A DNA stretch of 64,000 nucleotides from Cenococcum geophilum 1.58. Lineage: Eukaryota; Ascomycota; Dothideomycetes; Gloniales; Gloniaceae. Within the stretch, counting starts at the first letter, position 1; every line of letters starts with the position of its first letter. Of the stretch, positions 1-12,420 are shown piece after piece. The position numbers were made by a program, and so were the translations under genes. The stretch spans positions 375,557 through 439,556 of the forward strand of contig KV748187.1 of assembly GCA_001692895.1 (NCBI GenBank), read 5' to 3'. The notes beneath the pieces are model-generated. The model was not told the DNA's origin, did no database searches, and worked only from the letters and a program-made list of their open reading frames with translations.

Positions 1-2435
1 TTAGATTGCTCGTAGTTTCTTACTTAGGTTTAGGTTCGGTATTAGGTACAGAGTTAGTATTAAATTTAGGTTCGGGTTCTTTAAGAATCCTTTTTATAGT
101 AGAATACCAGTCCTTCTAGTATTTTCGTGTATTAAGCTTAAGCTTCTACTTAGATTAGGGCGGTATAGTACTTAGGGTCTATTTATAGGGTTCGGTAGAA
201 TTTTTAGATCCTTAATAGATATTAGTAGAAATCTTACGTTGGTAGAATTTAGTGGAATTCCTAGGTTAGTAGAATCTGGTAGATTCTTTAGGCGTAAGGT
301 AGACAGTTATAGAAATTTTAGACTGGTAGATCCTAGTAGATTTTTTAGATTTTAGTTTTAGGTCTAAGTAGTAAGTTATAAGGCACTTCTGCTTATAATA
401 GGAGGCGGTAAATAAAAGCTTAAGGTTGTTCTAATTAATAGTTACCTTATATAGCTTTATTTAGGGTTGTTTAAGGATTACTAAGTGACCTAGGGTAGTA
501 ATAAAAAGTTTAATTAATTCTTTATGGTTTAGGTATTGGAGTTTTAGGAATACTATATGGGTAATATAGCCTAAGACGGTACGTTTACCATTAAATCCAA
601 ATACGTTAATATGCCGGTTAAGGGGGGTTAGAGTAAAACCATTATCTTATATAAAGATCTTGTTAATAAATCCTATGCCGCTAGCTCCTGTGTCTATTAG
701 GATTTAAATATTAGCCTATTAACTATTCTACCAAAGACGGCAGTTAATGGTTATGCTACGGTCCCAAAAGTTAGAGTTTGTAATGTTAAATACGTTTAAT
801 GAGATCCTATAGCAGAGCTGTCCTAAAGAGCGACTTAGCTCTAGGACCTTCCTTTTAGAGGCAATTAGGGTGGGGTTTTTATAGGATATCGGCTGTAGCT
901 TCGTCCTTATAAATAGTGCTTGCTAAATATAGGGCTGGAACTAGGTAAAGATTGGGGACGGTAACTAGAAGATTAATACGGTAAACGGCTGCTAGTATTA
1001 GCTGTTCGTAAATTGTTTTAGGGCGTAGGTAAGGGGACAAAATAATATTTTAAGATGTGGTCCTTACTTTTATATTTAAAGTAGAGGCCTAGCTTAATGC
1101 GTCTTTCTTATTTAGGAGACCCTAGTAGGGCGTACTCTAGGGTTCCAGTGTTAATATCTATAGCGTTAGGGTGCTTAGGCTAAGACGACTTAGTAGACGT
1201 TTATAGGGCTATTATATTGTATTAAGGGGCGTGTTTTGGTGTTAGGTATAGTATATTATTGTACTATTTATTAATAACATTTACGTAGGCGTTAAGGGCT
1301 CCTAGTAGGTCTACGCCTATTAGGGAGGTTTTTAGTTTAGGGCTTAGAGATTTAATAAGGCTATTAATTAGTGCAGAGTTATTCTAGCCTATTTTTCTTA
1401 CGTAACAGTTAAATTCGGAGAAGTATATTGGGAAACTTTTCGTTCCTTAAGCTATATAGTTTATCTTTCTCTAGGTAGTAGCTTAACGGTTTAGGTTACT
1501 GTATAAGGCTTTAAGAAGTATAACTAGGCTTTATACTAAGGTTGGCTAAAGAGGTTTAATAAGGTTAGCTACCTTTCCTCCTAGTCGACTTAGGGCGTAA
1601 TAGAGTCGGTTAGCTTTAGTTAGGTAACGGTTAGCGTTACTAGTTAGCTTATTTTTTAGCTAGCTTAGAAATAATCAGAGCTTTTATTATTTACCGGTAA
1701 ATACTAGGGGGTTAGGTAACCGCTCAGATTATTACGGTGCGATAGTTAGTTTAGGGTAAATAGTTACTATAGGTTTAGGACTCGTGTTTCACGTATTTAT
1801 CTCTAGAGATAGTATTTAGTCTTAGGGTTCTAGCGTAGGCATTTTAAGGGTACAGACTTCTTCTTAAAGGGCTTCCATTATTTTCTAATACCGTACTTCT
1901 TATTCGGCTTATTATTAAGTTAGGGTAACTCGTTATTATTTAAGGGCCTCTATAAAGGACTTCTACATACTTACTATTTATTCTTAAAGGATAGATATAA
2001 TATCGGCGGCCGTTACGGGGGCTTTAGGTGCGTTTTCTATTTCGGGTAGTAGTATAAGTGGTTAACGCAACGTAGTGTCACGGAGTAAGTATAAGTGGTA
2101 ATAATATATAACGAAGTAGATATTATTAAGCTATATATATAAACTGTGTAATAAGGTTATGACGTTGCGTAAGGAGAGAAGGTAGGAGATTGGGAAGAAA
2201 GGGCATATATCGTTAACTTAGTTACTTAGTTAATATATATATAGGGTAGAATAGGGTTTAGGTTATAGTCCTAGCAGAACTTAGCGGAATTTGGTAGAAC
2301 TTGGCAGAATATAGCAGAATGCCGTAGATTGCCGTTAGATTGCCGTCAGATTGCCATTTTGCAGTTAGTCTCTAATTGCTAAGTCGGTGAAAACAGGTAG
2401 ACGTGTGCAAGGTATTACGGGGGTATCCCGTAACA
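1..2435 (-). mobile_element. Ty3/Gypsy family A, 5' part (LTR, gag, start of pol), cut by window edge
   Basis: Read on the minus strand, this is the same element as the plus-strand copy at 54837-60224. The stretch at 1-240 reversed matches 56990-57240 closely, and the LTR at 2076-2435 matches the LTR at 54837-55206. The order LTR, primer-binding region, gag, protease region follows from 2435 down to 1; the rest lies outside the window. It is an old, broken copy with many breaks, typical of RIP. The element sits against a hAT remnant at 2436, into which it probably inserted. Confidence 0.85.
2076..2435 (-). repeat. Family A LTR (5' LTR of the minus-strand element)
   Basis: This is a 360-bp LTR bounded by TGTCACGG and CCCGTAACA on the plus strand, so it reads TGTTACGGG...CCGTGACA in element orientation. 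Related copies lie at 15809-16150, 52459-52828 and 54837-55206. It contains short tandem units of the type ATTGCCGTTAG near 2325-2360. Confidence 0.88.
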
Positions 2436-3270
2436 ATATCTTTATACAATTTATAATTTCCTTTAGTCTTTCTATAAAGCAACTCTATTTCTTTAAGAAG
2501 ATTATATAACACTAGAAAGGGTTCTAGAATTAGTTAATATCTTTAAGGATATAATATAGACCGCATTAGTATATTATATAATACCCTTAATATTACTTTA
2601 GCTAATTATTTCTTATAGGTAATAACTATTAAGGCTAAGGATAAGTTTATAACCCCTTAACTCTAACGTGCTAAGGAAAAGCTTATAAAGTATATTAAGA
2701 AGCTAAATAATTCTCCCTACTATTTAGCGGCATAAGTTCTTAACCTAGAGTATTATACGGCTTTCTTAAAAGATTAGAACAATTATATTACCGTTAAAAG
2801 AGAAAAGAAGCTCTTTAGCGTATAAAAGCTCTAGGAGAGATTCTATAAGAAAGCAATACTTTTAGGTTTAACTATATTGTACGCAACTAAGAAAACTTAA
2901 AAGTTGCCTTTAGAGCCTAAAGAAAACCTCTCTGCCTTTTATAAGGCTAGTCTTTAGTACTATTTAAAATATACTTATTTATAGAGTCTAGATAAGTTTA
3001 ATAACTATATTAATAAGAATCCAATTCCGCTTAATAGTCGTATAATAGCTATTTAATAGTGGAATTAGCCTTTTTAGTATATAAGATTTCCATAACTCTT
3101 ATAGCTTGTAATTAAAGTTCTTTTAATACCTAGAATAAGTAATAAGCTAAAGAGAGTATTTTTAGGTTTTTAATATCGTGTTCTATGGAATTATATAACT
3201 ACTCTATAAATACTTAAGGCATTAAAATGCGCAAAGGACTAGGTAGCTTATAAGATTTTAAGTATTCTCT
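2436..3270 (+). pseudogene. hAT transposase remnant, C-terminal part
   Basis: The translated plus strand, with frequent RIP-type stops at former Gln/Trp codons, follows the C-terminal half of fungal hAT transposases. A region around 2720-2790 reads like the NPEYYTAFL segment of the RNase H-like core. The dimerisation region around 3000-3230 has the spaced pattern of the hAT C-terminal domain: a W-rich segment, then P.IS...KRVF. The N-terminal half is absent, presumably removed or displaced by the family A LTR that ends at 2435. No terminal inverted repeat or 8-bp target duplication could be identified. It is non-functional. A hAT origin is likely but rests on pattern recognition only. Confidence 0.6.
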
Positions 3271-4079
3271 TATAGTTATATAAGGGAAGGTATATAGGAG
3301 ATACATTATATAACACTAAAGGGTATAAAATATATAAAAAATAATTTTAGGTAAAAGGTAACCACTAAAGGCGTATAGGTGGCGGATATAAATATATACT
3401 AACTTTAAATTTAATAGATTATAAGTTTAAATACTACCAATATTGCCCTTTATTAGGAATTGGGAAATATAATTATTTAGTATACTTTTTATTCTACTAT
3501 ATAAGAGATTCTCTAGCAGCAATACCATACTATAAGTATACTCTCCTCTCCGTATAATATACCTATATAACTAACTAGCCTTAGGATAAGCAGAAAAGGG
3601 TAAAAGCTTTACCGGCGATTAATATAGAGGCTTAGGTAGAGGGTGTATTAGAGAAGTAGGTACGGACGGGGAGGCCTTTATATATAAATATAATTCTAAT
3701 TTAGAGCCGTGGATCTCTAAATATAACTATAAGTAACCTATATTACTTGTACGAGGTAGAGAGCTAATTAATGCTAGTTCTGTAAGGCTTATATAGCGAC
3801 TCCGCGTTGTCTAGTAGGCCCTTACCCCTTTACTAAGTGTTAGAGTCTCCTAGGGTTCCGTAGTGGGTGCTATAGAAATTACAAGTGGCGGGATTATAGG
3901 GCTTGATGTTTGGCGTACGATAAAAATTCTTAACCTATAGCGGCGGCAGTAGGAGGAGCACTGGAGGGTAAGGATTAGATTGTGGAATTAGAGAATAATA
4001 AGAAATAGATAAAAGTTACTAAATTTAAACTGCTAGATCTCCTCTCTCTTTTACTATTTTTATTTTATTTTATGCGTAT
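3271..4079. other. Degraded AT-rich DNA, unrecognised
   Basis: No intact reading frame. It may include the 3' flank of the hAT element. Around 3740-3960 the plus strand hints at a cysteine-rich stretch, but this could not be assigned to a family. Confidence 0.35.
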
Positions 4080-4412
4080 AAAAGCCTTATATAGGCTTTA
4101 TACGAGGATCTCTATATACGGAGGCTCTATGCGAAGCTCTGCACGGAGCTCTGTATATAGAGGCTCTGCACGGCTCTGCGTATGACAGTTTTATATACAA
4201 CGGCTCTACTACAGAGGCTCTATGTAAAAGCTTTATGCAGAGCTTCGTATAGAGCTTTATGCGGAGCTTTATACAGAGCTTTATGCAGAGCTTTATGCAA
4301 AGCTTCGTGCAGAGCTTTATGCAAAGCTTCGTGCAGAGCTTTGTATAGAGCTTCGTGTAGAGCTTTATATAGAGCTCTGTACGCGGCTTATTCCGCAGAG
4401 CTCTTATAAGCT
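4080..4412. repeat. Minisatellite of ~12-bp GAGCTTTATGCA-type units
   Basis: About 25 imperfect units of roughly 12 bp with the core AGAGCTTTATGCA or AAGCTTCGTGCA run in tandem. Because 12 is a multiple of three, the array keeps a frame open at 4182-4409 that would encode repeats of Ala-Leu-Cys/Tyr-Arg. That frame has no other support as a gene. The same unit family occurs at about 54420-54560. Confidence 0.85.
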
Positions 4413-4576
4413 TTATATCTATATAATATTACTTATCCTTAAGATATTTGAATAAAAGTGGTACTATTTTAAAGCGCTTTATAAGCTCTATAAATTTATA
4501 TTAATAGAAAATATATTTATTTAATATTAGGGGTTGTATTATAAGTGTAAGTATATTAAGGGAATTTTGCTAAGAC

Positions 4577-4608
4577 TATCCGGAGACTATCCGGATAGTC
4601 TCCGGATA
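4577..4608. repeat. Perfect 32-bp palindrome
   Basis: The two 16-base halves are exact reverse complements. It is built from ACTATCCGGAG-type units and has the core TATCCGGATA. It could form a hairpin or cruciform. Related single units (CTATCCGGCC) follow at about 4638. Confidence 0.9.
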
Positions 4609-4713
4609 CTATTAGCTAATAGGTCTATTATCTAAGGGGCCTATCCGGCCTATCCTCCGCAAGTCTATATATATCCTACGCCTTATAAGAATATAGATTA
4701 TCTATTACATATC

Positions 4714-4822
4714 GGGGGGGGGGGCGCTTTGGCGCGGTTACGACCCGAGTGAATACGAGATTAGGGCTACCCCTGCTAATAACCCACACAAACCCCGCAT
4801 GAGGTCGCGCAGCGACCCCCCC
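4714..4822. other. GC-rich island bounded by an 11-G run and a 7-C run
   Basis: A 109-bp block starts with 11 G and ends with 7 C. It keeps CpA/TpG that RIP has removed around it. Near its right end is a hairpin with the perfect stem GGTCGC/GCGACC and a GCA loop, followed by the C run and CTAAG. A hairpin just before CTAA recalls a Helitron 3' terminus, but no flanking signature confirms this. It may be the end of a small DNA element. Confidence 0.4.
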
Positions 4823-4983
4823 TAAGTACTTTCGCACGAGATTTTGGGCGAAAAGGTATATAATTTAAGTTAAATTAGTACTTCTAGGCGGTTATATAAT
4901 ATTACTCTAAAATTCAAAACACCTAAACGTGTTTTATTATTACTATTATGTGTAAAAAAGGTAGTATTATTAAAAATTTTAAA

Positions 4984-5184
4984 TTACTATAGTATAGTCC
5001 TATATTAAGGCGTCTTAGTTACTACAGTATAGTTCTATATTAAGGCGTCTTAGTTACTGCAGTATAGTCTTATATTAAGGCGTCTTAGTTATTATAGTAC
5101 AGTCCTATATTAAGGCGTCTTAGTTACTATAAAAATCCTATACTAAGGCGTCTTAGTTACTGTAGTAGTTCTATAGTAAAATAG
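4984..5184. repeat. 35-bp tandem repeat, five units plus a partial sixth
   Basis: Units start at 4984, 5019, 5054, 5089 and 5124. Each ends in AAGGCGTCTTAG and starts TTACTAYAG. The fifth is 33 bp and a diverged partial copy follows. Units differ mainly by C/T and G/A changes. There are no unique spacers between units, so it is not a CRISPR array. Confidence 0.92.
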
Positions 5185-5661
5185 TATTATATATATATAT
5201 TGCTTAATATAGAGTCTTTCCCTCCTTTTATCTCCTCCGCCCTAAGGGCTAGTTAATAGTTAGATATTTTATAAAGCTAATTTAAAGAATACTAGCCTTG
5301 TAGCTATTCTAGCTAGTTAATAGCTTATTTTTTGTCTTTTACTATACTATCTTCTACGCGCCATCTTATATCCTTAATTATTCTATAGTAATGGCTATAG
5401 AATATCGCCTTATTATTAACCTGTTAGTACGCCCCCTAGCAGCAATTAAAAGCTTTAATTAATAGCCTACCTGCTAGCCCTAAAGTCCACTTAATTTAAA
5501 GCTAAAAGACTAAATTACTACTCTAAAGTATTTTATATTCCCTTAACGGTACCTATAGGTTAAGGATAAATAGTAGAGGTTAAGTATTAGCTTATAGTAG
5601 TAGCAGTAGTAATAGTGAGGTTATAGTAAATATTATAATAAATAGTTAAGTAGGCTCTACG
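5185..5661. other. AT-rich DNA without recognisable content
   Basis: No reading frame or repeat was recognised between the 35-bp array and the inverted family F LTR. Confidence 0.4.
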
Positions 5662-5887
5662 TATAAGGTAAGGATATAGATAAGGAGTTTAATAATAAAA
5701 TAATAGGGTATATTGTATATATAGAGACAAATCCTTAAGGGAAAAGGAGGAGTCTATATGCGAGGTAGGAAGGGTTTTTCCTAGGTATATATAGCGCACG
5801 TGCCTTATAGGCAAGTCATCACTAGGTTGCCCTAGGGTCGCCTATACCTTATAGCTATATAACTATCTACTTAGGTCTTACTTAATA
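5662..5887 (-). repeat. Family F LTR, inverted copy
   Basis: A 226-bp copy of the LTR at 12421-12645 in reverse orientation. The TGTTAGG-type terminus lies at its right edge, next to the polypurine tract. Confidence 0.78.
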
Positions 5888-6667
5888 ATGCCCCCCCCTT
5901 TAAAAAGGGTTGTCTCTAATCCTTTATATACTTAAGCCTCAATAAAACCCTATTAAAAAACCTTAGTAAGGGAAAAATTTAAAGGGGAGAAAGCGTTTTA
6001 ATTTCGTATATAGAGAGACGGGTAGTATATATACGCGGCGCGAAGATATTAAGGAACTTTAACTAGTGGTTAAAATTGTTTAATTAGTTAGATTTACCTT
6101 GCTAAAACTCCCCCGTATTTAACTAAGCTAATAGTAATTTTCTATCCCCAGGATAGAAAATCCTAATTAGTCTATTTAACGCCTAGAGCCTATAGCTCGA
6201 CGTTATTACCTAAATTTAGTAGACTATTAGAAGTATTCTAAAGCTCGCTTATATAGGTAGGTTATAGGTTATTTATATATAGCTAGATTTATAGACAGTA
6301 AGGCTAGATACCTATTAAATCCGCTACTAACTCTGCTTTGGCCTTATACTATACTGGTATAGCGCCGTATATACTTTATAGGTAGGTTATAGGTTACTTA
6401 TATATAGCCAAATTTATAGATAGTAAGGCTATATACCTATTAAATCTGCTACTAACCTATACTTTAGCCTTTATACGTTATCTATATAGTATATATATAA
6501 AATAGTATATAAGTTATTAGTATAGATTACTACTAGCGGGTTACTAGTAGGTTATAGACCCTAGTTATAAATAGGCCTATTTTCTAATATAAATAATCTA
6601 CTAAGCTAGTATAGAGTAACGGACTAGGTTTAGGAAGGGTGCTTTTTAAATTAAACCTCGTTACTAT
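5662..6667 (-). mobile_element. Gypsy family F 3' end (LTR plus 3' untranslated region) in inverted orientation
   Basis: The reverse complement of this segment matches 11729-12645, the 3' untranslated region and 3' LTR of the plus-strand F body. The LTR copy is 5662-5887. A purine tract (reversed as the C run after 5888) precedes it. The untranslated part contains an extra tandem copy of a ~120-bp unit (about 6247-6345 and 6370-6475). Homology stops at about 6667, where plus-strand F coding DNA begins. The result is a head-to-head arrangement without a 5' LTR. It is an old, broken element. Confidence 0.75.
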
Positions 6668-7093
6668 AAAGTTAGGTTTAGAGAATAAAACCTAAAAAGA
6701 GCGACGCTTTAAGTAAAATCTTAAGAAAACTACTTAGAAGCTAAATAGCTTAAGGGACCCTTTAAATACTAGTGCTATATAAATGGATTAAAGGACTATA
6801 GGCGGCTACCGTAAAGAATACTAGAAGTAGCTTAATAAAGAAAAGTTAGCTTAGGCTTTAGAAAACCTAAAGCCCTAATAGCGTATTTCTTTTAACTATA
6901 ACTAGGGCCTAATATAGAGGGAGAGAAGGAATATATTATAGTATATATTATAATAGATACGCTCTAGGGTAAAGTCCACCTATATACTTTATATAATAAT
7001 AGGTATTAAATTAACCTTATTAATTAAGACGTTGTTTATAGGTTTAACCTACCTATATACTATACGCTATATTTATATAAACCTATTAACGTA

Positions 7094-7509
7094 TTCCACC
7101 ACCGAGCCGGCAGAACCACCGAGCTAGTAAGTCCATTTCCCCACCAAAAATCGTAAAAATCACAATATAATATCTTAACAACCACTTAATAATAAATTTT
7201 AAAAATTTATATTTAGACTTTTATATACGCTTTGCAGCTTCTATTAAAGTTGCATAGTAATTAGTTGAGTGGTTTTTAAAATATTATAATTTGGGGGCCN
7301 NNNTNTNGCCAAATTACTATATCTTAAAAACTACTAAACTAATTACTATGCAACTTTAATAGAAGCTGCAAAGCGTATATAAAAGTCTAAATATAAATTT
7401 TTAAAATTTATTATTAAGTGGTTGTTAAGATATTATATTGTGATTTTTACGATTTTTGGTAGGGAAATGGACTTGCCGGCTCGGTGGTTCTGCCGGCTTG
7501 GTGGTGGAA
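7094..7509. mobile_element. Palindromic foldback/MITE-like element with TA target duplication
   Basis: The two arms (about 7094-7299 and 7308-7509) are near-perfect reverse complements, so the whole 416 bp is one long inverted repeat. Termini are TTCCACCACCGAGC and the reverse complement, flanked by TA on both sides (7092-7093, 7510-7511), as in Tc1/mariner-type insertions. The centre holds ambiguous bases (7300-7307), as expected where a hairpin confuses sequencing. Unlike its surroundings it keeps CpA/TpG, which fits a young insertion or one too short for RIP. No coding capacity. Confidence 0.85.
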
Positions 7510-10500
7510 TACGTTATATATTTCCTTAATAGCAACTAGATAATAATTTAGGATATTTATAATTTAATAGTTACTACTAGCAACTTCTAGGGTACCCCTC
7601 GTACTATTAGCCTATAGACCTTTTAGGGTAGCTTATTTAATAATTATAATATAGTTTTTAAATAGGATTAGCTTATAGAAGTAGATTTATTAATTAGTTT
7701 CTATTTTAGATAGTTTATCTAGGGTACTTTAAACCCTAAACGCCTTTAGGTAATTACCCTTTATACTTTCCTAGTAGGTATTAAGGCTAGTAAAATAGTC
7801 TATTTACTATAGCTAGAAGACTTCTTTATACTAGTTATAAATATAATAGAGGACCTATTATTACTAGTAGTAAGTACCTATATAAACCCTCTAGATATAG
7901 AGATACCAGTTATAAATATAGTAGAGAACCTACTATTACTAGTAATAAGTACCTATAAGGACCCTTTAGTACTAGCATAGATTATCTATAATTGGGGGGG
8001 AGGTAATTAAAACCTTAAAACTATTAAGTATACTATAGTAAAGCTATATATACTCTTAGTATAAGTATACCTATAAAATATATATCGGCTATACCTTTCT
8101 CTTTACTAGCTCCTAGAAGTATACTACTATATAATAATTGCTTTAACCTCTATAGCCCCTAACCTACTAGATATATATAAGGAGAAAATTAATATCTTTT
8201 TTAATAAGTTAGTAAGTATACTACTATAGAACTCTAAGTATAACTATATAATTAACTTAAAAAAAGGTAAGACGCTACTATAAATACCCCTCTATAAACT
8301 TTTATAGAAAAAGTTATAGATCTTATAAGAGTACCTAGATAGTACTCTTAAGAAGGGCTAAATTAAGCCTAGCAAGTTACCTTCTAGAGCGCCTATCCTC
8401 TTTATGCTAAAAGTAGATAGTATAATATAATTATACATTAACGATAAACGCCTAAATAAGATTATAATTAAGAATTAGTACCCCCTACTACTAGTTAGCG
8501 AACTCTTTAATAAGCTTAGCTATATAAAAATATTTATAAAGCTAGATCTTTATAATATATATTATAGGATTTATATTAAAAAGGGAGATAAATAGAAGAC
8601 TGTATTTAAAATACGCTATAGTTACTTAAAAAGTACCTAGTAATGCCCTTTAGTCTTATTAACGCCTCTATAATATTTTAAAGCTATATTTATAAAGCTC
8701 TAAAAACCCTAGTAGATACTATCTATATAATTTACCTAGATAATATTTTTATCTACTTAAATAATAAGGATAAGTACGTTAAGTATATTAAGTAAGTACT
8801 ATAATAGCTCCGCGCTTAGGGCCTATATGCTAAACTATTAAAATATAATTTTTATACTAAGAACGTTAAGTTCCTAGGCTTTATTATTACCCCTAGGGGT
8901 ATTATAATAGACCCTAACCGTATAAAAGCTATTAAAGAATAGCCTAAGCTAGAGTCCTATAGGGATATTTAGGGTTTCCTTAGCTTTACTAACTTTTATA
9001 GGCAATTTATCTAAAACTACTTAGATATTATATACCCCCTACACATATATTTTATATAGGCGCATTGTAACCTAATATTAGATAGGGAGAAGAAGTAAAA
9101 GTATAAGTTAAAAGGGCCTACTAAATAGTATTAACTTTGGTTCTAGCCTAATAACGCTTAGTAGGCGTTTTATAAGCTACGCGCTATATTTATATAAGCT
9201 CTACTACTTTACCACTTTAACCCTAATCTACCCATAATAGTAATTACTAATACTTTTAATTATACCTATAGCAGTATAATTCTACAGCCCTTAAAATAGA
9301 GAAATTAACTCTACTAGTACCTAATCGCTTATTATAATTAGAAGCTTACTAGCCTAAAAGTATAATATAATACATATAATAAGGAACTACTTACTATAGT
9401 GTAATACTTTAAGATATAGCGCTATTACCTTAAATATGCCGTATATATAACGCGTATACTCTATAATTATAATAATCTTAGGTACTTTATAACCACTAAG
9501 AGCTTATTTACTTATTAGGCCTAATATACTAAGAAACTAGCTAAGTTTAAATTTAAGATTAAATATAAGCTAGGTAAATTAAATCCCGCTAATATACTAT
9601 TCTAGCGCCTAAATTATACTAAAGGCTTTAAAAATAGTAGTAAGAGGATAGTTCTTAATACTATACTACCTATATTATAGTAAAAGTTGCGGGCTATAGG
9701 CCTTATAGGCAGCACTAGTGCTACTATATTATACTAGTAAGTAGTATATATATAGTATATAAGCAACCCTTATAAACTTAGCGCTGGCGGACTAAAGTAT
9801 TCTACTATTCTCTTTAAGACCACTTTAACTAACCTAACAGCGCTTAACCCTAGGGAAGACCCCTTAGCCTAGGCTATAGTCCTCTATAATAACCTAGTAA
9901 ATTACCTATATATTATATATTACTTTACTAGCACTAACTTTATATAGAGTCTCGTGCTATAATAAAAGGTAATAATAACTACTTTAGCTAAAACGGCGTT
10001 TATAAAATACCCCCCTAAGTTACTAGTTAATTTTATTTATAGAGTATATAAAAGGGACGCCTTTATACGCTCTATATATAATTAGTTAACTTAAGGGCGA
10101 GTTCCTACTAGTAATAAGGACTATACCCTTAATAATTAAGGACTTTTAAGGTAGAATAAAAAGGTCTAGGTACTAAATTATATACTACTATAATAGGAGA
10201 TCCTTAAGTAGAATTATAACAAACCTGTAGGCAGCTACTATAGTTTTAACTATACCTTTAAGGTAATTGCGTAAAAGTATACTTAAAACGGCCTTACCTA
10301 GGACCTCCGTAAATACCTAGATAACTATAATACCTACTAACGCCTTAAATCGCGCTGCTATAAACCCTATAGTAAGCTATAGCCTTTCTAGGTCCCCACC
10401 TAAGCCTAATAGTATTATTTACTTAACTTTATTACGGATCTTCTAAAGTCTAAAACTCCTAATAGCGTAGAGTATAACTCTATTCTTATCCTTATAGACC

Positions 10501-12420
10501 GTTTTATAAAGCTAGTGCGCTACTATCTAGTATATAAGATAATTAACGCTATATAACTTATAGAACTCTTATTTAGAGTCTTTACGTAAATAGGGTCTCT
10601 AGATAATATTATCTTTAATAGAGGTAGAATATTTATAAGCAAGTACTTAAGCACTATATACTACTATCTCCGCGTTTAATATAAACTTAGTACTATATTT
10701 TACCTGTAGGTAAATAGTTAGATAAAGCATTAGAACTAAAAGCTTAAAGTATACCTACGTATTATTATAAACTAGGAGTAGTCTAATTAGGCCTCCCTAC
10801 TTAAAGAAGTAGCCTTTACCTATAACTCTAAGGTCTATGCTATAATAAAGCATTCCCCTATTAAGCTCACCTATAGCTAGCTGCTAAATATTCTAAATAA
10901 ATTCCTAGATAGCGTTTAGGACGCCTAGTAAGGTAAGGAGAGATTTAAGTTAATAAATATCTAACTTATAGAGACGTATTTATAACTCCTGCGCCTTATA
11001 TATAAGGTATTAATAGCGTTAATAATATATACCTAAAAGCTTTAGGTAAAATACTATAATTATTACTACCTAGCTAAGCACTTCGCCGTTAGTAAATAAG
11101 TCCTACTCTCCTCTAAGAATATCTATATAAAACGTCCCTATAAGAAGCTTAACTATAAGTTTATAGGACTATTTTAGATCCTAGAGCGCGTAGGGTAGTA
11201 AGTATATAAGCTAGGGCTTTTACCTACTATAGTATAGCTCCACCTAGTCTTTTATATCTCCCTATTAGAGCCTTATAGGTTATACCCTAGGTTTTAACCC
11301 TTAGTAGTAAAAGAGCTTAAAAAAGGCAGCTAGGAAGTAAAAGTAATTATTGCCTACTAGGATTATACTAGACAATTATAGTACCTTATTAAATAGCTAA
11401 GATGGCTAAATAAGTATAATAAATAGAAATACCAGATAGAACTTAAAAATTATTAATAACTACTAAATAAGTACCGTAAGTGGGATACCCTAGCCTTATA
11501 GCTAAAGCGTAGGTAAAAGCTAGCGCCGCTGCAAAAATATAGCCTACGCTAAAGCGAAGTAGAGGATATCTTAAGGGATTAAAGAATAAGCTAACCCTTA
11601 TAGTAAGAACTGCGGTATATATATAGGGTAAAGCCTAATTTATTAATATCCTATATAAGCTATACTTTAATGCAACCTAGCTATACTAGTGACTTATAGG
11701 TAACTTATAGGCGGGGCTATAGCGTACGCTAGTAACGAAGCTTAATTTAAAAAAGCACCCTTTCTAAACCTAGTCCATCACTCTATGCTAGCTTAGTAGA
11801 CTATTTATATATTAGAAAATAGGCCCGTGTATAACTAGGGTCTATTTAACTAGGGTTTATAACCTATTAGTAACCCGCTAGTAATAACCTATACTAATAA
11901 CTTATATACTATTCTACGTATATACTATATAGATAATATATAAGGCTAAAGTATAAGTTAGCGACGGATTTAATAGGTATATAGCCTTACTGTCTATAAA
12001 TCTGGCTATATATAAATAACCTATAACCTGCCTATAAGGTACTAGCAACCTACCTATATAAGTAAGCTTTATAACATTTCTAATCTACTAAATTTAGGCG
12101 ACGGTATTAAGCTCTACTAGCTCTACCTATTAAATAGACTAATTAGGATTTTCTATGCCGGGTATATAAATTCGCTATTAGCTTAGTTAAATATAGGGGA
12201 GTTTTAGCAAGGCAAATCTAACTAATTAGATAACTTTAACCGCCGGTTAAAGTTCCTTAATATCTTCGCACCGTGTATATATACTACCTATCTCTCTATA
12301 TACAAAATTATGACACTTTTTCCCCTCTAAATTTTTTCCTTATTAAGGTTTTTTTATAGGGTTTTATTAAGGCTTAAGTATATAAAGGATTGGGGACAAT
12401 CCTTTTAAAGGAGGGGGCAT

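Noticed and set aside
4182-4409. 75-codon open frame rich in Ala, Leu, Cys and Arg
   Set aside because: It is produced by a 12-bp minisatellite that stays open in frame; no domain and no gene context.
4984-5184. Regular 35-bp repeats resembling a CRISPR array
   Set aside because: Repeats are directly head to tail without spacers, and the DNA is fungal.
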